From positions 2,175,000 to 2,238,999 of the forward strand of contig JALECJ010000255.1 of NCBI GenBank assembly GCA_023515745.1: DNA of 64,000 nt, in the 5' to 3' direction. Made by a program: the position numbers and the translations under genes. Positions within the stretch are counted from its first letter, which is position 1. Each line of letters starts with the position of its first letter. The notes under the pieces are model-generated. The model saw only the letters and a list, made by a program, of their open reading frames with translations. It was not told the origin of the DNA and did no database searches. This document shows, piece after piece, positions 36,765-49,297 of the stretch. Source of the stretch: Amoeboaphelidium protococcarum (taxonomy: Eukaryota > Aphelidiomycota > Aphelidea).

Positions 36765-37829
36765 TCATTTCAATTCTGTAAAGAAAATCTTGTCCCAAAA
36801 CTTTGAAGTAATTCCATAGCCACTGTGAAAGTCCTTATAATGATGCAGCATGTGGTAGCTTTTCATTTCTTTCAAATGCGACAAGTAGAATCTGCTGTGA
36901 TGTAACGCGTAATGCGTCATGTCATAGAGCACGTACCCAATAACACCGCCACTCAGTACACCGTACGCAGTAGCCAGGGTGCAAGTGGATAACAACAATT
37001 TCCAAAACATTACTAGAATAGGCAGAGCTAATGCGGGCGGGAACACGAGTCTGTACCTGTCCATAGGTAGAAAGTGATGCACGCCGTGGAATGTGAAATG
37101 CAGTATAAGAGCAATCTTGTTATCTGGCAACTGATCGTCAATGTGGAAGAGAAACCGGTGCAGCATATACTCCATAAAAGTCCAAAGGGCCAGCCCAAAC
37201 ACAAACAGCTTGACGGATTCAGCATTACCATTAGCTATTACTGACTGGTAGAACAAGTGGCAACTATACGGAATCCATAGGAGTGGAACAAGCCACCAAG
37301 GTGTCCTTGAGAATACTTCCAGGAAGCCATATTAGAAGAAACGAGCAGTGTGATTCAAATGATGCGGAGTGTGGATAAGCTTCAAATATTCCTACTTGCT
37401 GAGATTGAGATTCCAAATTTACAAGAATATTGGTTTATCAAAGTCTACGTACTTGCTGACAGAGCTGACTTTATCCATTTCGCTGCCGCTTGCCACGTAC
37501 TCGCCTTTGATTGTGCTACTCTCGGCTTCAATGCGATTCATTAGCAAGTCAGAGTTGGAGCCAGCGGCCAAGGAGCCAACATAATAATCTTCCATCATAT
37601 TCATGGCAGCATCAGAGTGTGCATGAAATGACACGTCTTGCATGACATGGGTGATGTCTTGACCATGGTAATCCAAAAGAATATCGCCACCCGGATGGCT
37701 CTCCACAAAATCCGTGACATCATACACTTTATTCTTGTAAATTAGCAAAGGGCGGCTGAGAGAAGACTTGGACTCCACCTCATCTCTGGTCCATGATTTT
37801 TATGGCTACTTGGAGGCTCCCTGAGTCAT
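36765..37829 (-). CDS. SCS7/FA2H: Fatty-acid 2-hydroxylase (cytochrome b5 fused to hydroxylase)
   Basis: 354 codons, ATG at 37829, TGA at 36765-36767. The N-terminal cytochrome b5 domain has the heme motif HPGG at residues 45-48 within VTDFVESHPGGDIL. The C-terminal fatty-acid-hydroxylase domain has the di-iron histidine boxes HRFLFH, HFTFHGVHHFLP, HYALHHSR and YHMLHHYKD, with membrane helices between. The enzyme 2-hydroxylates the N-acyl chain of ceramide and sphingolipids in the ER, using electrons passed through the b5 domain. The length and fused layout match yeast Scs7 and human FA2H. It is divergent from the aspartic protease gene, and a retroelement has inserted into the shared upstream region. 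Confidence 0.92.
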
Positions 37830-38088
37830 TATGAATTTATGATTATTTTATCCAAATAAAGTCTTGCAATTTCTTTAATTAGGTATTTCCAGTCGCTCTA
37901 CAATTTCACAGTGAAGAAAATAGCAGAGTGGCTGAGTCAAGCAAGACTGACTGATTCACAGCTCTGAAAAATATAAGAACAATTACGCAAGCCACGCAAT
38001 CGTTTGCACATGAATTAATATCACCTCACAGGCGGTCACACGGATTTAGTCTCGCGGTTAGTTTTAAGGGGTCGGATTGTGTGCCTAG

Positions 38089-38246
38089 TGTAGTGTATGT
38101 CGTGTATAAAGGAGATAAAGTAAGTGACAACTGATGTATATTGATATAATTGATCACTCATGAGAAAGGATTGTTCTCGAACGACATACGAAGAGATAGA
38201 TTAACCTTAATTGAGCCCCTTAAACTATCAGATAACGTTCACCACA
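38089..38246 (-). repeat. LTR (3' LTR of the minus-strand element)
   Basis: 158 bp, TG...CA ends, preceded by the target duplication CCTAG. It appears identical to 39330-39487. Confidence 0.92.
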
Positions 38247-38284
38247 TCACCCCCCTTCCGAGAAGAGAAGTTGGGCGGACAATG

Positions 38285-38656
38285 TCAGACTTTAGTCTAC
38301 TTGCGACGTGGTCTACTAGGGGACAGATCGTCTGAATGACGCTTATTAGAATTACTTGATACAATTAGAGAATTGCGATATAGTCTTATAGGAGTTAGAT
38401 CATCGAAGTGATCTTCACGAACCCATTAATTATACGTGTCATCACGTTTTTTCCACTTTACCAGATATTCCGTTCCATCGCCGGTGTCTCGATGAGATAG
38501 AATTTTATCTACTTCAGCATGGATGAACTCCTCTGAAGCAATCGGCTCGGAATATACTAGCTTTATTTACGTCGGGGATCGAGTACTTTATAGTTCTTCT
38601 CGGCTGGATACTTAATAGGGACATTGGAAATAAAATTGCCGCAGTTACCGAATAGA
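38285..38656 (-). CDS. Integrase C-terminal remnant with chromodomain
   Basis: An open stretch of 123 codons ends at TGA 38285-38287, about 40 bp before the 3' LTR. That is where the pol polyprotein ends in chromoviruses. It contains a good chromodomain: AEVDKILSHRD, then GTEYLVKWKKRDDTYNQWV, then REDHF. The conserved aromatic residues Y, W and W are all there, and one in-frame TAA gives the Gln in YNQWV. It has no start codon of its own in the expected position. It is best seen as the retained 3' end of a deleted pol gene. Confidence 0.75.
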
Positions 38657-38760
38657 TCAATGCCACGAATGCAATCATAGACAGAGGTTTGATATCTATA
38701 ATCTCAGATTGATGATAGAATGACTTACAATGACACTACACGCGAATGGGTGCGGTGACT

Positions 38761-39153
38761 TCAATTTTCTATGATAATGTTGACACAGATGCTAATGAAT
38801 TAACAGCAGCTTTGACGCGGTAACCACTTATTAATATAAGGCATAAATAATCTTAGCTGAATGCTTTAGTTTGAATGAGCTGATTGCTCTAATAATGAAT
38901 GAGCTGAATGCTCTTAATCTGATTGAGCTGAATGCCCTTTATTCAAATCAACAGCGTCTCTAATGCGCTAATTATTGATAAAAATTGGGGTTTAATTTAA
39001 TCTAGCTAAACTCTTCGATGGAGTCGCATGCATAATAACAGCTGAATGCTGATCATGATTTTACAAATACTCATAAGCTGTATGCTCTAAATCAAGCTCA
39101 GCTGAATGCTGCTCGAGATCAGACGAGTTATTCCAACATATAGATATATGCAT
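38761..39153 (-). CDS. Small ORF in the retroelement with repeated HSA motifs
   Basis: 130 codons from ATG at 39153 to TGA at 38761-38763. The product has six loosely spaced copies of an (E/D)xHSA-type unit: EQHSAEL, EHTAYEY, DQHSAVI, KGHSAQS, EHSAHSLL and EQSAHSN. At DNA level this is the repeated GAGCTGAATGCTC-like word seen between about 38850 and 39115. It may be a reduced Gag-like ORF or simply a degenerate tandem repeat that stays open under this code. No zinc knuckle is seen. Confidence 0.45.
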
Positions 39154-39329
39154 TTTAGTAATATCAAGAGTATTCAACTCTAGTCAGCCAGTCATTGCTA
39201 ATCAAGGTAGATTACGCTTTGCCTCCCACAACGTAGGCATTAATTGACGCGTCCATATCTTCCATAGGAAACAGCATTCAGAATCTATATAACTACATAT
39301 TTCTATTACTAGTTATTCACTTAAAAAAA

Positions 39330-39487
39330 TGTAGTGTATGTCGTGTATAAAGGAGATAAAGTAAGTGACAACTGATGTATATTGATATAATTGATCACTC
39401 ATGAGAAAGGATTGTTCTCGAACGACATACGAAGAGATAGATTAACCTTAATTGAGCCCCTTAAACTATCAGATAACGTTCACCACA
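39330..39487 (-). repeat. LTR (5' LTR of the minus-strand element)
   Basis: 158 bp, appears identical to 38089-38246 and followed by the target duplication CCTAG. An A-run (TTAAAAAAA) lies just inside it. Confidence 0.92.
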
Positions 39488-39730
39488 CCTAGTCTCCGTG
39501 CTGCTCTCGCTTTCTCTCTGTTCGAAGGTACTGTAGTTTAGCAACGAATCAGCGATCCGCAATGAGATTAAAGAGGAACATGATTTGCTGCAATCTAGCT
39601 TTATATTGCATCCAATCAGCATATAGCTTTATCATAACTGGCACTTTCAACGCATTCTTCAGCTGATATTGCCACCTTCTTATTCCCATCATCAACTTGA
39701 TAACTAATAAACTCTCTTAGACTTGAAACA

Positions 39731-41011
<1,281 letters not shown>

Positions 41012-41341
41012 ATTGAATACATTGGTGAAGATTTGATTGGCTTGAAATGAATTTGAGATTGAACGTAGTTGTATGAATGGTGAATGCAATGAATGATTTT
41101 GTAAACGTGAAAATTTTAGGGATGTTTGTATAGGCACTCTTAACAGCAATAAAACCGTATTTTATTCATATTGTCGGCTTTGAAAAGGCACTGATTGTCG
41201 GCGACCCTGCTATGCATTCATCATCCAATTCCAAGTCATAAGTTGGCCCTAATTTACTGTCAACAATTCATTCCATTTCATTCAGTCATTAAATTATCAT
41301 TCAAAACAATTTTAGTATTGAAATACGAATCAATTATATAA
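41012..41341. other. Intergenic, aspartic protease to PCMT
   Basis: 330 bp between two plus-strand genes. It holds an AATAAAA stretch (about 41149) that may be a polyadenylation signal for the protease, and an AT-rich leader before PCMT. Nothing else seen. Confidence 0.4.
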
Positions 41342-42031
41342 ATGGCTTGGTATTGTAGTGCTGCAAGCAACTCCAAATTGGTGGAGAATTTAGTAAAGGT
41401 TGGCGTCGTGCGTGATGAGCGTGTTGTACAAGCCATGAAACAAACGGATAGAGCTTGCTATGCTCCTCACCTGCCATATCAAGACAGTCCTCAATACATT
41501 GGGCATGGTGCTACTATATCTGCTCCTCATATGCATGCTCATGCTCTATAAGCAGTTTCGGAGTACTTGAGACGTGAAAATTGTAATGTGTTGGACGTTG
41601 GTAGCGGCAGTGGCTATCTTAGTGCATGCTTTGCTAGAGTAATTGGGCCCACTGGACATGTAGTCGGAATTGATCATGTACCATCATTAGTTGACCAGTC
41701 AATTGAAAACGTCCGGCGAGATGACGCGACACTTATTGAGAGTGGAAGATTGCAATTAATAGCTGGCGATGGTCGTAAAGGTTATCCGTAGGGAGGTCCG
41801 TATGATGTAATCCACGTTGGTGCAGCATGTCAAGATGAAAATTCATTGTAAAATCTACAAAACTAATTGAAGTAGCCTGGAGTATTATTCGTTCCTGTAG
41901 AGGATAAAACCGGCGATTAGACAGTGATATTGTATGAAAAGAAGGCCGATGCTGTTATAACTAAAAGACCGTTGTTTGCCGTCAGATACGTGCCGTTAAC
42001 TTCTTTGCGCAAATAGACTCGAGAAGAGTGA
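41342..42031 (+). CDS. PCMT1: Protein-L-isoaspartate O-methyltransferase
   Basis: 229 codons, ATG at 41342, TGA at 42029-42031, no intron. The N-terminal substrate/cofactor region has [18 protein letters not shown], the hallmark of this family. Then comes the SAM-binding motif [17 protein letters not shown] and the later DVIHVGAA. The enzyme methylates isoaspartyl residues in aged proteins and starts their repair, in the cytosol. The length fits the eukaryotic enzyme. In-frame TAA after HAHAL and TAG/TAA later are read as Gln. Confidence 0.93.
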
Positions 42032-42289
42032 ATGAATATAATTGCAAATATGTTTCAAATATAAATGGTTTTTGTAACTGCAAAGTTGCGCGAAACGAGT
42101 CTATTTTCTGATTATGCGCATTGATGGGGCGCTTTCCTTTCCAGTCCGAGTTTCCGTTTCAGAGTTCTGTTTCACTTCAAAGCGCGTCTGTGCGGCACAT
42201 TCCAAACTCGTCTCTTTTCCTCTAATTTAATTCTTATAACACTAACTCAAGAGATTACGGAAGGTTACTTTAAGTCAACTGTGACCAAT

Positions 42290-45200
42290 ATGTCTGAGAA
42301 TACTTAGAATAGTGTTTAGTATGAAACTAATATTGAAGATTTGAAGTTGGATGCTAAAAATGTCACGTCCACGACTGAGCTCATCAAGAACATGAAGCTG
42401 CTTTTGAATGGTTTGAAGTCACTGGATTAGGAAACTACTGATACCAATTCGTTGAATAGTGTGATGCGTGAGCTGATTAGTCCAGTGATATTGGCTCATA
42501 GGGACAAGACTGTGAAGGCTATCGTTTCATGTTGTCTGGCTAACCTGCTGCGCTTATATGCTCCTGAAGCTCCATTCTCTCATTCTGAATTGGGCGAGAT
42601 ATTTGCCCTCTTTATCAGCTAATTGAAATACATTGAAGATGTAAATAGTCCATATTTTGCGTACAGTTATACTCTGCTGGAGAGTTTGTCCACCGTGAAG
42701 TCTATCATTCTGATGACAGAACTTCCTGGTGCTGAGAAGCTGGTGCTTGAGCTATTTCAAGACTTATTCAACAATATACGTCCGACACATAACAATAATG
42801 TATTTTTATGCTCACTGGATATTTTACATTAGCTTTGTGAAGAATTTACTCTTAATAAGGCGATCATTAAAGTGATCCTACAGCAATTTGATAAGAAGAA
42901 CTAGCTTGCGCGTCCTGCATCTTACAAATTGGCTTGTGAATTAGTCAGATACTCTAAAGATAGACTGCAGCACTATGTCTCCTAGTATTTTAATGATATA
43001 ATAATGTTGTATGCTCCATCCTCAGTGGCTGGTAGTGCTGCACCTGTAGGAGATTCTGATCAGAAGGACACTGCTCTGCTTGATTAGGGACACTCTTTGG
43101 TTTATGAGTTGTTCAAAGTGACAGATGGTGTCCTATTGAGTGTCATTCCTTAGCTGGATGCAGAGTTGAGGGTGGATGATCTCTAAATGCGCACGCTAGC
43201 AGTAAAGACTCTTGGAACACTCTTTGCCGAGAAAGGCTCCGATTTAATAAAAAAGTATCCGTCTGTATGGTCGAATTGGTTGGAGAAGAAGAATGACAAA
43301 GCTGTCAACATTCGATTGTAGTGGCTCGACTATGCCCCATAGTTGTACCGTTTTCATGTAGACATGATTGATCAGCTAAATGCCTCGTTGAGAGTAAAGA
43401 TTCTGGATCCAGATGAGAAGGTTCGTGTCAAAGTTATTCAGATCATTCACATTCTGGTCAAAGATAAAGCCGTTGACATTCTCAAAGCAATGGATGTTGG
43501 AATGCTGATGGAGCTCGGTGATCGTTGCCGTGATAAGAAAGCTATCGTCCGTCATGAAGCAATCAAGACCTTGGGAAGATTGTACAATCTTATGTTTGAC
43601 ATCATGCTGAGTCATGGTTCTGACCGTCTGGCTGATTAGTTCGGATGGATTCCAGGTAAACTATTGTCTTGCCTATGCCTTCCAGAGATGGATTCTGCTG
43701 CGGATATTGAGAGATCCTTTGATGAAGATATACTTCCACCGAACTTGGATGGAGACTTGCGCGCGCATCGTTTGTTATTTGTCTACACCACTCTAAATTA
43801 GCAATGTAAAGATGCATTTGGCGTTCTATTGCTTAGACAGCGAGAGTCACTGAAAGGATTCGAAAGCTTTATTAGACTGCTGGCTAGAAAATAGGAGTAA
43901 GAAGGAAAGGTAGACAATGAATTGAATTATGTGGTCAAGTATCTATCATCAACTCTTCCTGAGCCTACGAAAGCAGCTAATGTCCTGCAGAAATTCGCCA
44001 AATAGCATGACATTAAAATCTTGAAAATGATGGCTGTTGTCTGTGATGTAAAGACGGATTACAAAGATCGATTGAAGTTGAGAAAGGAGATCATCAAGAG
44101 ATTTGAGACGTCAAATAATACAGTGAGTGAAGCTCAGAAGGTTTTCTCTGTTATCATTCGTAGAGCCTGCTGGACTTTTATCGATTAACTGATGGTACCT
44201 CAAATCTGTCGAATTGCCTCTGGATAAATTGATGATGGATCTGTGAATGATGCCATTGAGGAGGCTGCTTTATCTCTCGTGCATTCATTGGCAAAATGTA
44301 TTCCATAGTTGTTCATTCAGTAGATTGGTTAGCTAGAGTCTTTGGTCAATCATTAAAACGCGGCCATTTAGCTGGTTGGTTTGAAAGCAATGGCGAAAGT
44401 ACTTGTCGTTTGTAGAACGCCTGTGAAGCTGAATGAAATGGTGCTGTATAGTCTCAAGGAATGTATGTTAAACAGTTCAGCGCCGCACGCAAAGTATGCT
44501 GCCAAAGTTATCAGCTATTCAGACCGGGAAAGCAGCAAAGAAGTTGTCTCTGAGATTGTTGAGGAAGTGAATCAACATTTGATTTGCGAAGATTATCCAC
44601 GTTTGGCATCTATCCTCACTACTGCCACTGGCCTGATTAAGCATTACGAAAATTCTGGGATTAAGTCTAATGATATCTATTACTTTGTGATCAATAATCT
44701 TTTGAAGGCTAATGAAAGCTCTGTGCAAGCCGAAGAAGATGTGATGGTTGTGGACGAAATGCTGACTGATGAACTTCGCTCTAAACTAGCCGGCATTCGA
44801 TTCCTCGTAATGTATGCTGTTGTGGCATCCATTGCTTAATTTGAAGACTGGCAGTAAGTAGGTATGAAGATTGTTGATTTATTAGTTAAAATTATTGAGG
44901 CTGAAGGTGACTGTACATTCGACGGCACGACTTGTAATGCATTTAAAGTTTATTTGAGATTGGAAGCTGCTCTGGGTATGCTTAAAGTGTGCAAATAGCT
45001 TCCTATCGAATAGCTCATCACCACTGAGCAGTTTTACGTGTTGGCATTTGTTACGCAAGATCCATGCTTTGAAGTGCGCGAACAATTTCTCAAAAAGCTT
45101 TTGAAGTACATTGACGATACTAAAATTGCTATGAGATATGTCACGCTGCCTTTTATGGTTGCGTATGAACCAATTAAAAGTCTATATGACCATGTAAAAT

Positions 45201-45913
45201 GCGCTTTAGTAAAATTGCATAAGAATCTGCGTACGAATCCTGAAATGTTGGGACTGGAGTCTGTTCTTCCTCGTTTGATTCATTTGCTGGCTCGTCATCC
45301 CGACTTTGGAACATCTTCGGAGGATCTGAAGCTGTTCGTCAAGTATTTTGAATTCTATTTGAGTATAATGGCCAATAATGAGAATGTCTCCTATTTGTAC
45401 TTTATCGCGACGAAGCTCAAGACTGTCAAAGATAGATTGAGCGATTCTAACGCGATATATGTCTTGGCTGACCTGTGCTAACTGATATGTCAGGATTTGA
45501 GTCATTCACATGGCTGGGCTCTTATCTCGTATCATGGTAGTCTCATTCTTCCTCCTGCTCTATATGCTCCCATCACAAATCAGGCCTAGATCAAGGCCAA
45601 CATCAATAAGCTGTTCTTACCTGATGACATCAGCTCAACTTATAAGTCTGTGAAAGTTATCAGAACTGAAGCTGTGTCCAAAAGTCATAACAATGTCAAG
45701 CTAAAGTCAAATGAGACGTCTCCAGCTGACGCTAAAGTATAAAGTAAAATTAAGAAGCAGAAGAAGGCTCAAGTACAAGATGAAGATTTGGAGTAGTCTG
45801 ATGATGATGATGATGGACAATCCGCTGTGGCTGAGGATGATGAATTTGTGAAACCTCAAATTGTTACGGAGACTAGTCGTTCCAAGAGAGCACGCAAAGC
45901 ACGCAAGTTGTGA
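42290..45913 (+). CDS. PDS5: Sister-chromatid cohesion protein PDS5
   Basis: 1207 codons in a single frame, ATG at 42290, TGA at 45911-45913, no intron. It is a long HEAT-repeat protein. The N-terminus has the PDS5-like LISPVILAHRDKTVKAIVSC and CLANLLRLYAPEAPF. Around residues 300-450 are LRVKILDPDEKVRVKVIQII and KKAIVRHEAIKTLGRLYN. The C-terminus is low-complexity, acidic then basic, ending SRSKRARKARKL, as in other PDS5 proteins. PDS5 binds the cohesin ring with Wapl and Eco1 and controls its stability. Convergent with the CoA-transferase gene, with 61 bp between stop codons. Confidence 0.9.
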
Positions 45914-45974
45914 ATATTACCGTAGGTATTGTGTTGGATGATTATGATGATTAGTATATCATTGTTGTTTGAAT

Positions 45975-47405
45975 TCATATCACTTTTTATTATTTCAGTT
46001 TCTGAATTTTAGCATCGTCATAATGAAGTAAATTTCGAAGTATATCCTCGGTATTCTGGCCTAGAACAGGAGGTGCGCGTGATACCTAACACTCAAAGTC
46101 ACTAAATCTAACCGGATTACCCACGACTTTTACGTCACCATACGAAGGATGATGCACCTTCTTTACTATACCGCGAGCTTTAGTTTGCGGATGCTCAAAT
46201 GCCTATTAAACGTCATTTATAGGCCCATGTACAAGTCCACTACCTTCTAGGAGTTTCATCCAATAGTGAGTAGATTGAGACCGGAAACGCTGTGCCATAA
46301 TTGACACCAACTCTTCACGATGCTTAACTCGATCAGCATTTGTTTTGAATTTACTTTAATCTAATACCTTTGAAAGATCTAATAACGTGGCCATTTTCCT
46401 AAATTAGGTATCATTAACAGCAGCGACCACAATTCCTGAGTCTGCAGTCTTGAATGCTTAATATGGAACAATAGAGGCGTGCGCAGTTCCATATCTTGAA
46501 CCTTTGTCACCTGCGATAAGATAGTTACTAGCAATATTAGCCATAGTGGCGAGTTGAGTTTCAAATAAGTTGACATCAATATGTTACCCTTTATCAGTCT
46601 TTTGTCTCATGAGCAGAGCTGCCATTATAGCGCCATGGGCATACAATCCTACATGATCAGTAAATTGTCATTATGAAAAGCTATTACTCATACAGCATAT
46701 AAAATCAATTTACCTGTGGAAATGTCAGTGATGGCTACACCGACCTTTACAGGATCTCCATCAGCTTCACCAGTAATATGCATGAGTCCACCTTCCGCCT
46801 CTATAATAACATCATATCCGGGTCTACTAGCATAAGGACCAGTCTAGCCATAGCCGGAAATAGATGTGTAGATTAAGCGCGAATTCACTGCCTTATGAAT
46901 CTATTCAAATCCCAGACCATACTCTGCAAGTTTACCCGGGAGATAATTTTCAACTAGAACATCAGACACCGCGGCAAGTTATCTTATGATATCCGCACCC
47001 TCCTTAGAGCGTATATCTACAGTTATGGAAGCCTTATTTCGATTTACGGCCAAGAAGTAGGCAGTCTATGGACTCTCAAACCCATCCTAATCAGTAGACG
47101 GAGGAGCCCAACTTCGGGTATCATCACCTATTATGGGCCTTTCAACTTTGATCACTTCAGCTCTACATATAAAATGCACACTCATGAATTGAGATGATGA
47201 TCAACTATACCATTAAAATAAAATGTTGTGAGACTATTCAGAATTACCCAAGATCTCCAAGCAGCTATGTACAGAACGGTCCAGCAAGGACGCGGGTCAT
47301 ATCTAACACTCGAATTCCACTTAAAGGTAACTGGGCTTTATGACTGGTATTTATTACATTTGAGAATCTCCTTCTACCCAGTTGATACAAGCTTTAAAAG
47401 TTCAT
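45975..47405 (-). CDS. SUGCT: Class III CoA-transferase, SUGCT-like (two introns)
   Basis: ATG at 47405, TGA at 45975-45977, introns at 47163-47247 (85 bp) and 46649-46713 (65 bp). Splicing restores the conserved joins LLGDLG-AEVIKVERP and VAITDIST-GLYAHGAIM. Diagnostic stretches include MTRVLAGPFC, RPGYDVIIEAEGGLMHITG (with the family's catalytic Asp), DVNLFETQLATMANIASN and GTAHASIVPYQAFKT. The N-terminus (MNFQSLYQLGRRRFSNV) looks like a mitochondrial targeting sequence. SUGCT moves CoA between succinyl-CoA and dicarboxylic acids such as glutarate; the exact substrate cannot be told from sequence. The gene shares a 158 bp divergent promoter with the TPR-MBL gene. Confidence 0.88.
46649..46713 (-). 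other. Intron 2 of the SUGCT-like gene (65 bp, GT-AG)
   Basis: GTAAAT...ATGTAG, with ACTGAT about 12 bases before the end as a possible branch site. Removing it joins ACA-G to GA-TTG and restores the TGLYAHG motif. Confidence 0.85.
47163..47247 (-). other. Intron 1 of the SUGCT-like gene (85 bp, GT-AG)
   Basis: GTAATT...ATGTAG. Splicing gives GDLGAEVIKVERP, the conserved family sequence. Confidence 0.85.
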
Positions 47406-47563
47406 GTCACTGTAAATGTAATCTCAACTAAAATCCTTTTTGAAGAACGACATTAAATACTCCTGATTAAACATTAGGAGGTTAACCCTTTTAAAGCTTC
47501 ATTTTCTGATATCATAACGTCTTCTGTATCAAATTATTGTTACAAGAGAGCGTAATATACAAC

Positions 47564-49057
47564 ATGGAGTATTCTGTGGATAATGTAGATTCTCTTAAAT
47601 AGAAAATTAAAGAGTTGAAAGATGTAGGCAATCGATTTGTGGCAGAGTAAAAGTATAAGCAGGCGATTTAATGTTATACCAAAGCACTGAGCATATATGC
47701 CAATGATTGTGTTAGAAATCAATTTCGATTACCATACATTGCTGACTAATTGCTTGGCAGCGATTTCACTAGAGTACACCTGGATACTGATAATAAGATA
47801 CAAAAATCTTTTGGACAGGCAGTCAGTAATGTTGGTCGATTCTTTAGGAATCTGATGGATGATAGTGATGGCGATCGGGATGATGGTGGTTCATCTACAA
47901 ACGTCGGCAAGTATAGTCATGACTTTTAATCTTGGGCCGAGCTTAATTCCAGCATGTTGAAAGAGTTTGATATTCATATTCTGTTCTCTAACAGATCTTA
48001 TGCAATCAGTTAATCTGTTAGTGTAATTGAACAGCCGCCTTCAATGGCTTAATGTGCTCTGGATGATGCTAAACGGTCCTTAATGATCGATCATCGCTGG
48101 TTCAAAGGACACGTCAGAGCTGGTGATGCGTGCTGCTAAATGTATAAATACGAAGAAGCTTTGAATAATTATTGCGCTGCATTGGATTGCAAAGTTCCCA
48201 ATGATGATGAACGATAGAAAATACAGTTAAAGATTGTCTACGCCAACTCAATGCTACATCTACAAGCTGATCATGTGAAGGTGATTTAGATGTTGGCAGG
48301 ACAAGATTTTGCTACTAATCAGATCGCGTCAGTTCTAGCATCGATAAATCCAGTGACCAAGATCATAAACGGATTCGCCGCATCACTGTAGAATTTCGTT
48401 TATATCATTGTCTGTGAACACAGTAGGAAATGCGTACTCGTCGATGTGTGCTGGGATGTATAGACCATCTTGGACTTTTGCGCTCAGATGAAGTTTCAAG
48501 TGGTTGGCTGTGTGGTCACTCATTAGCACTTTGATCATGTCGGTGGGAAGCCACCTGAGCCATACAGTCAATACGGAGTCACCGTGGAAGGAGTTGCTAC
48601 AGTTCTTCGTAAACTTGGCCCGTCAGTTACAGCTTATATTCATCCGGAAGATATTGATGAAGTATTGCGCGGTAATCCTGATATGACGCGAGATTAGATA
48701 ACACCAACCTCTGATGGATTCAATCTTCGGGTGGGAACTTGCGTCAATCTTGAATTTATTCACACACCTGGACACACTAAGGGATCTTAATGCATTCTTG
48801 TGAACGGAATCTCCCTCCTCAGCGGTGATACTTTATTCATCAATTCCATTGGAAGATTAGACTTTCCAGAGTCTGATAAACGGCTGATGCATGCATCATT
48901 GAAGAAGATTAAATCACTGGCGCCTCAAAACAATGAAGATATAATCGTGCTTAGCGGCCATGCGTACGGTGGGCGATTTAGCTCTCTAAAGAGGGAGATG
49001 TAATAAAATAAGAACCTCATGGCAGAAACTTTTAGTGATTTTATTAAATTGACATGA
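47564..49057 (+). CDS. TPR protein fused to a metallo-beta-lactamase-fold hydrolase
   Basis: 497 codons, ATG at 47564, TGA at 49055-49057, no intron. The first ~220 residues contain TPR-like repeats (for example KDVGNRFVAEQKYKQAIQCY and YEEALNNYCAALDCK). From about residue 270 a metallo-beta-lactamase fold follows: THQHFDHVGG (about 318-327), HTPGHTKGS (about 399), LLSGDTLF (about 417) and LSGHAYGG (about 463). These supply the usual zinc ligands of the glyoxalase II / persulfide dioxygenase group, so hydrolase or oxygenase activity is likely, but the substrate is unknown. The TPR part suggests docking to another protein. The last ~20 residues follow two TAA codons and look like an extension past an ancestral stop. 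Confidence 0.82.
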
Positions 49058-49297
49058 TAATTATGACTAAAATATTGTAAATTCTATTTAGATCTAATGC
49101 GCAACATCCTTTTAGTTGAAATGATGATCCAATCAGAATGTGTGACCGTCACCACAGCAATGCATATGATGGTTACTGGTGCTCACTTTGCGATAACATT
49201 ATCCAGTCGCTGTAGCCACTTTAGCTTTTTCCTCTGCTTGACTTCAAAGCTTTCAGCATTAATAGAAGGTATCGAGATAATAATCACACGAAGACCA

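Larger units (their letters stand above)
38089..39487 (-). mobile_element. Non-autonomous LTR retrotransposon (Ty3/Gypsy chromovirus derivative), 1399 bp
   Basis: Two 158 bp direct repeats start TG and end CA, appear identical, and bound 1083 bp of internal DNA. A 5 bp target-site duplication CCTAG lies at 38084-38088 and 39488-39492. Internal coding content (a chromodomain that ends just before one LTR) and the purine run GGAAGGGGGG next to the LTR at 38246 place the element on the minus strand, with its 3' LTR on the left. No reverse transcriptase, protease or RNase H is present, so it must depend on an autonomous relative. I could not identify a tRNA primer-binding site beside the right-hand LTR. 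Identical LTRs mean a recent insertion. Confidence 0.88.
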
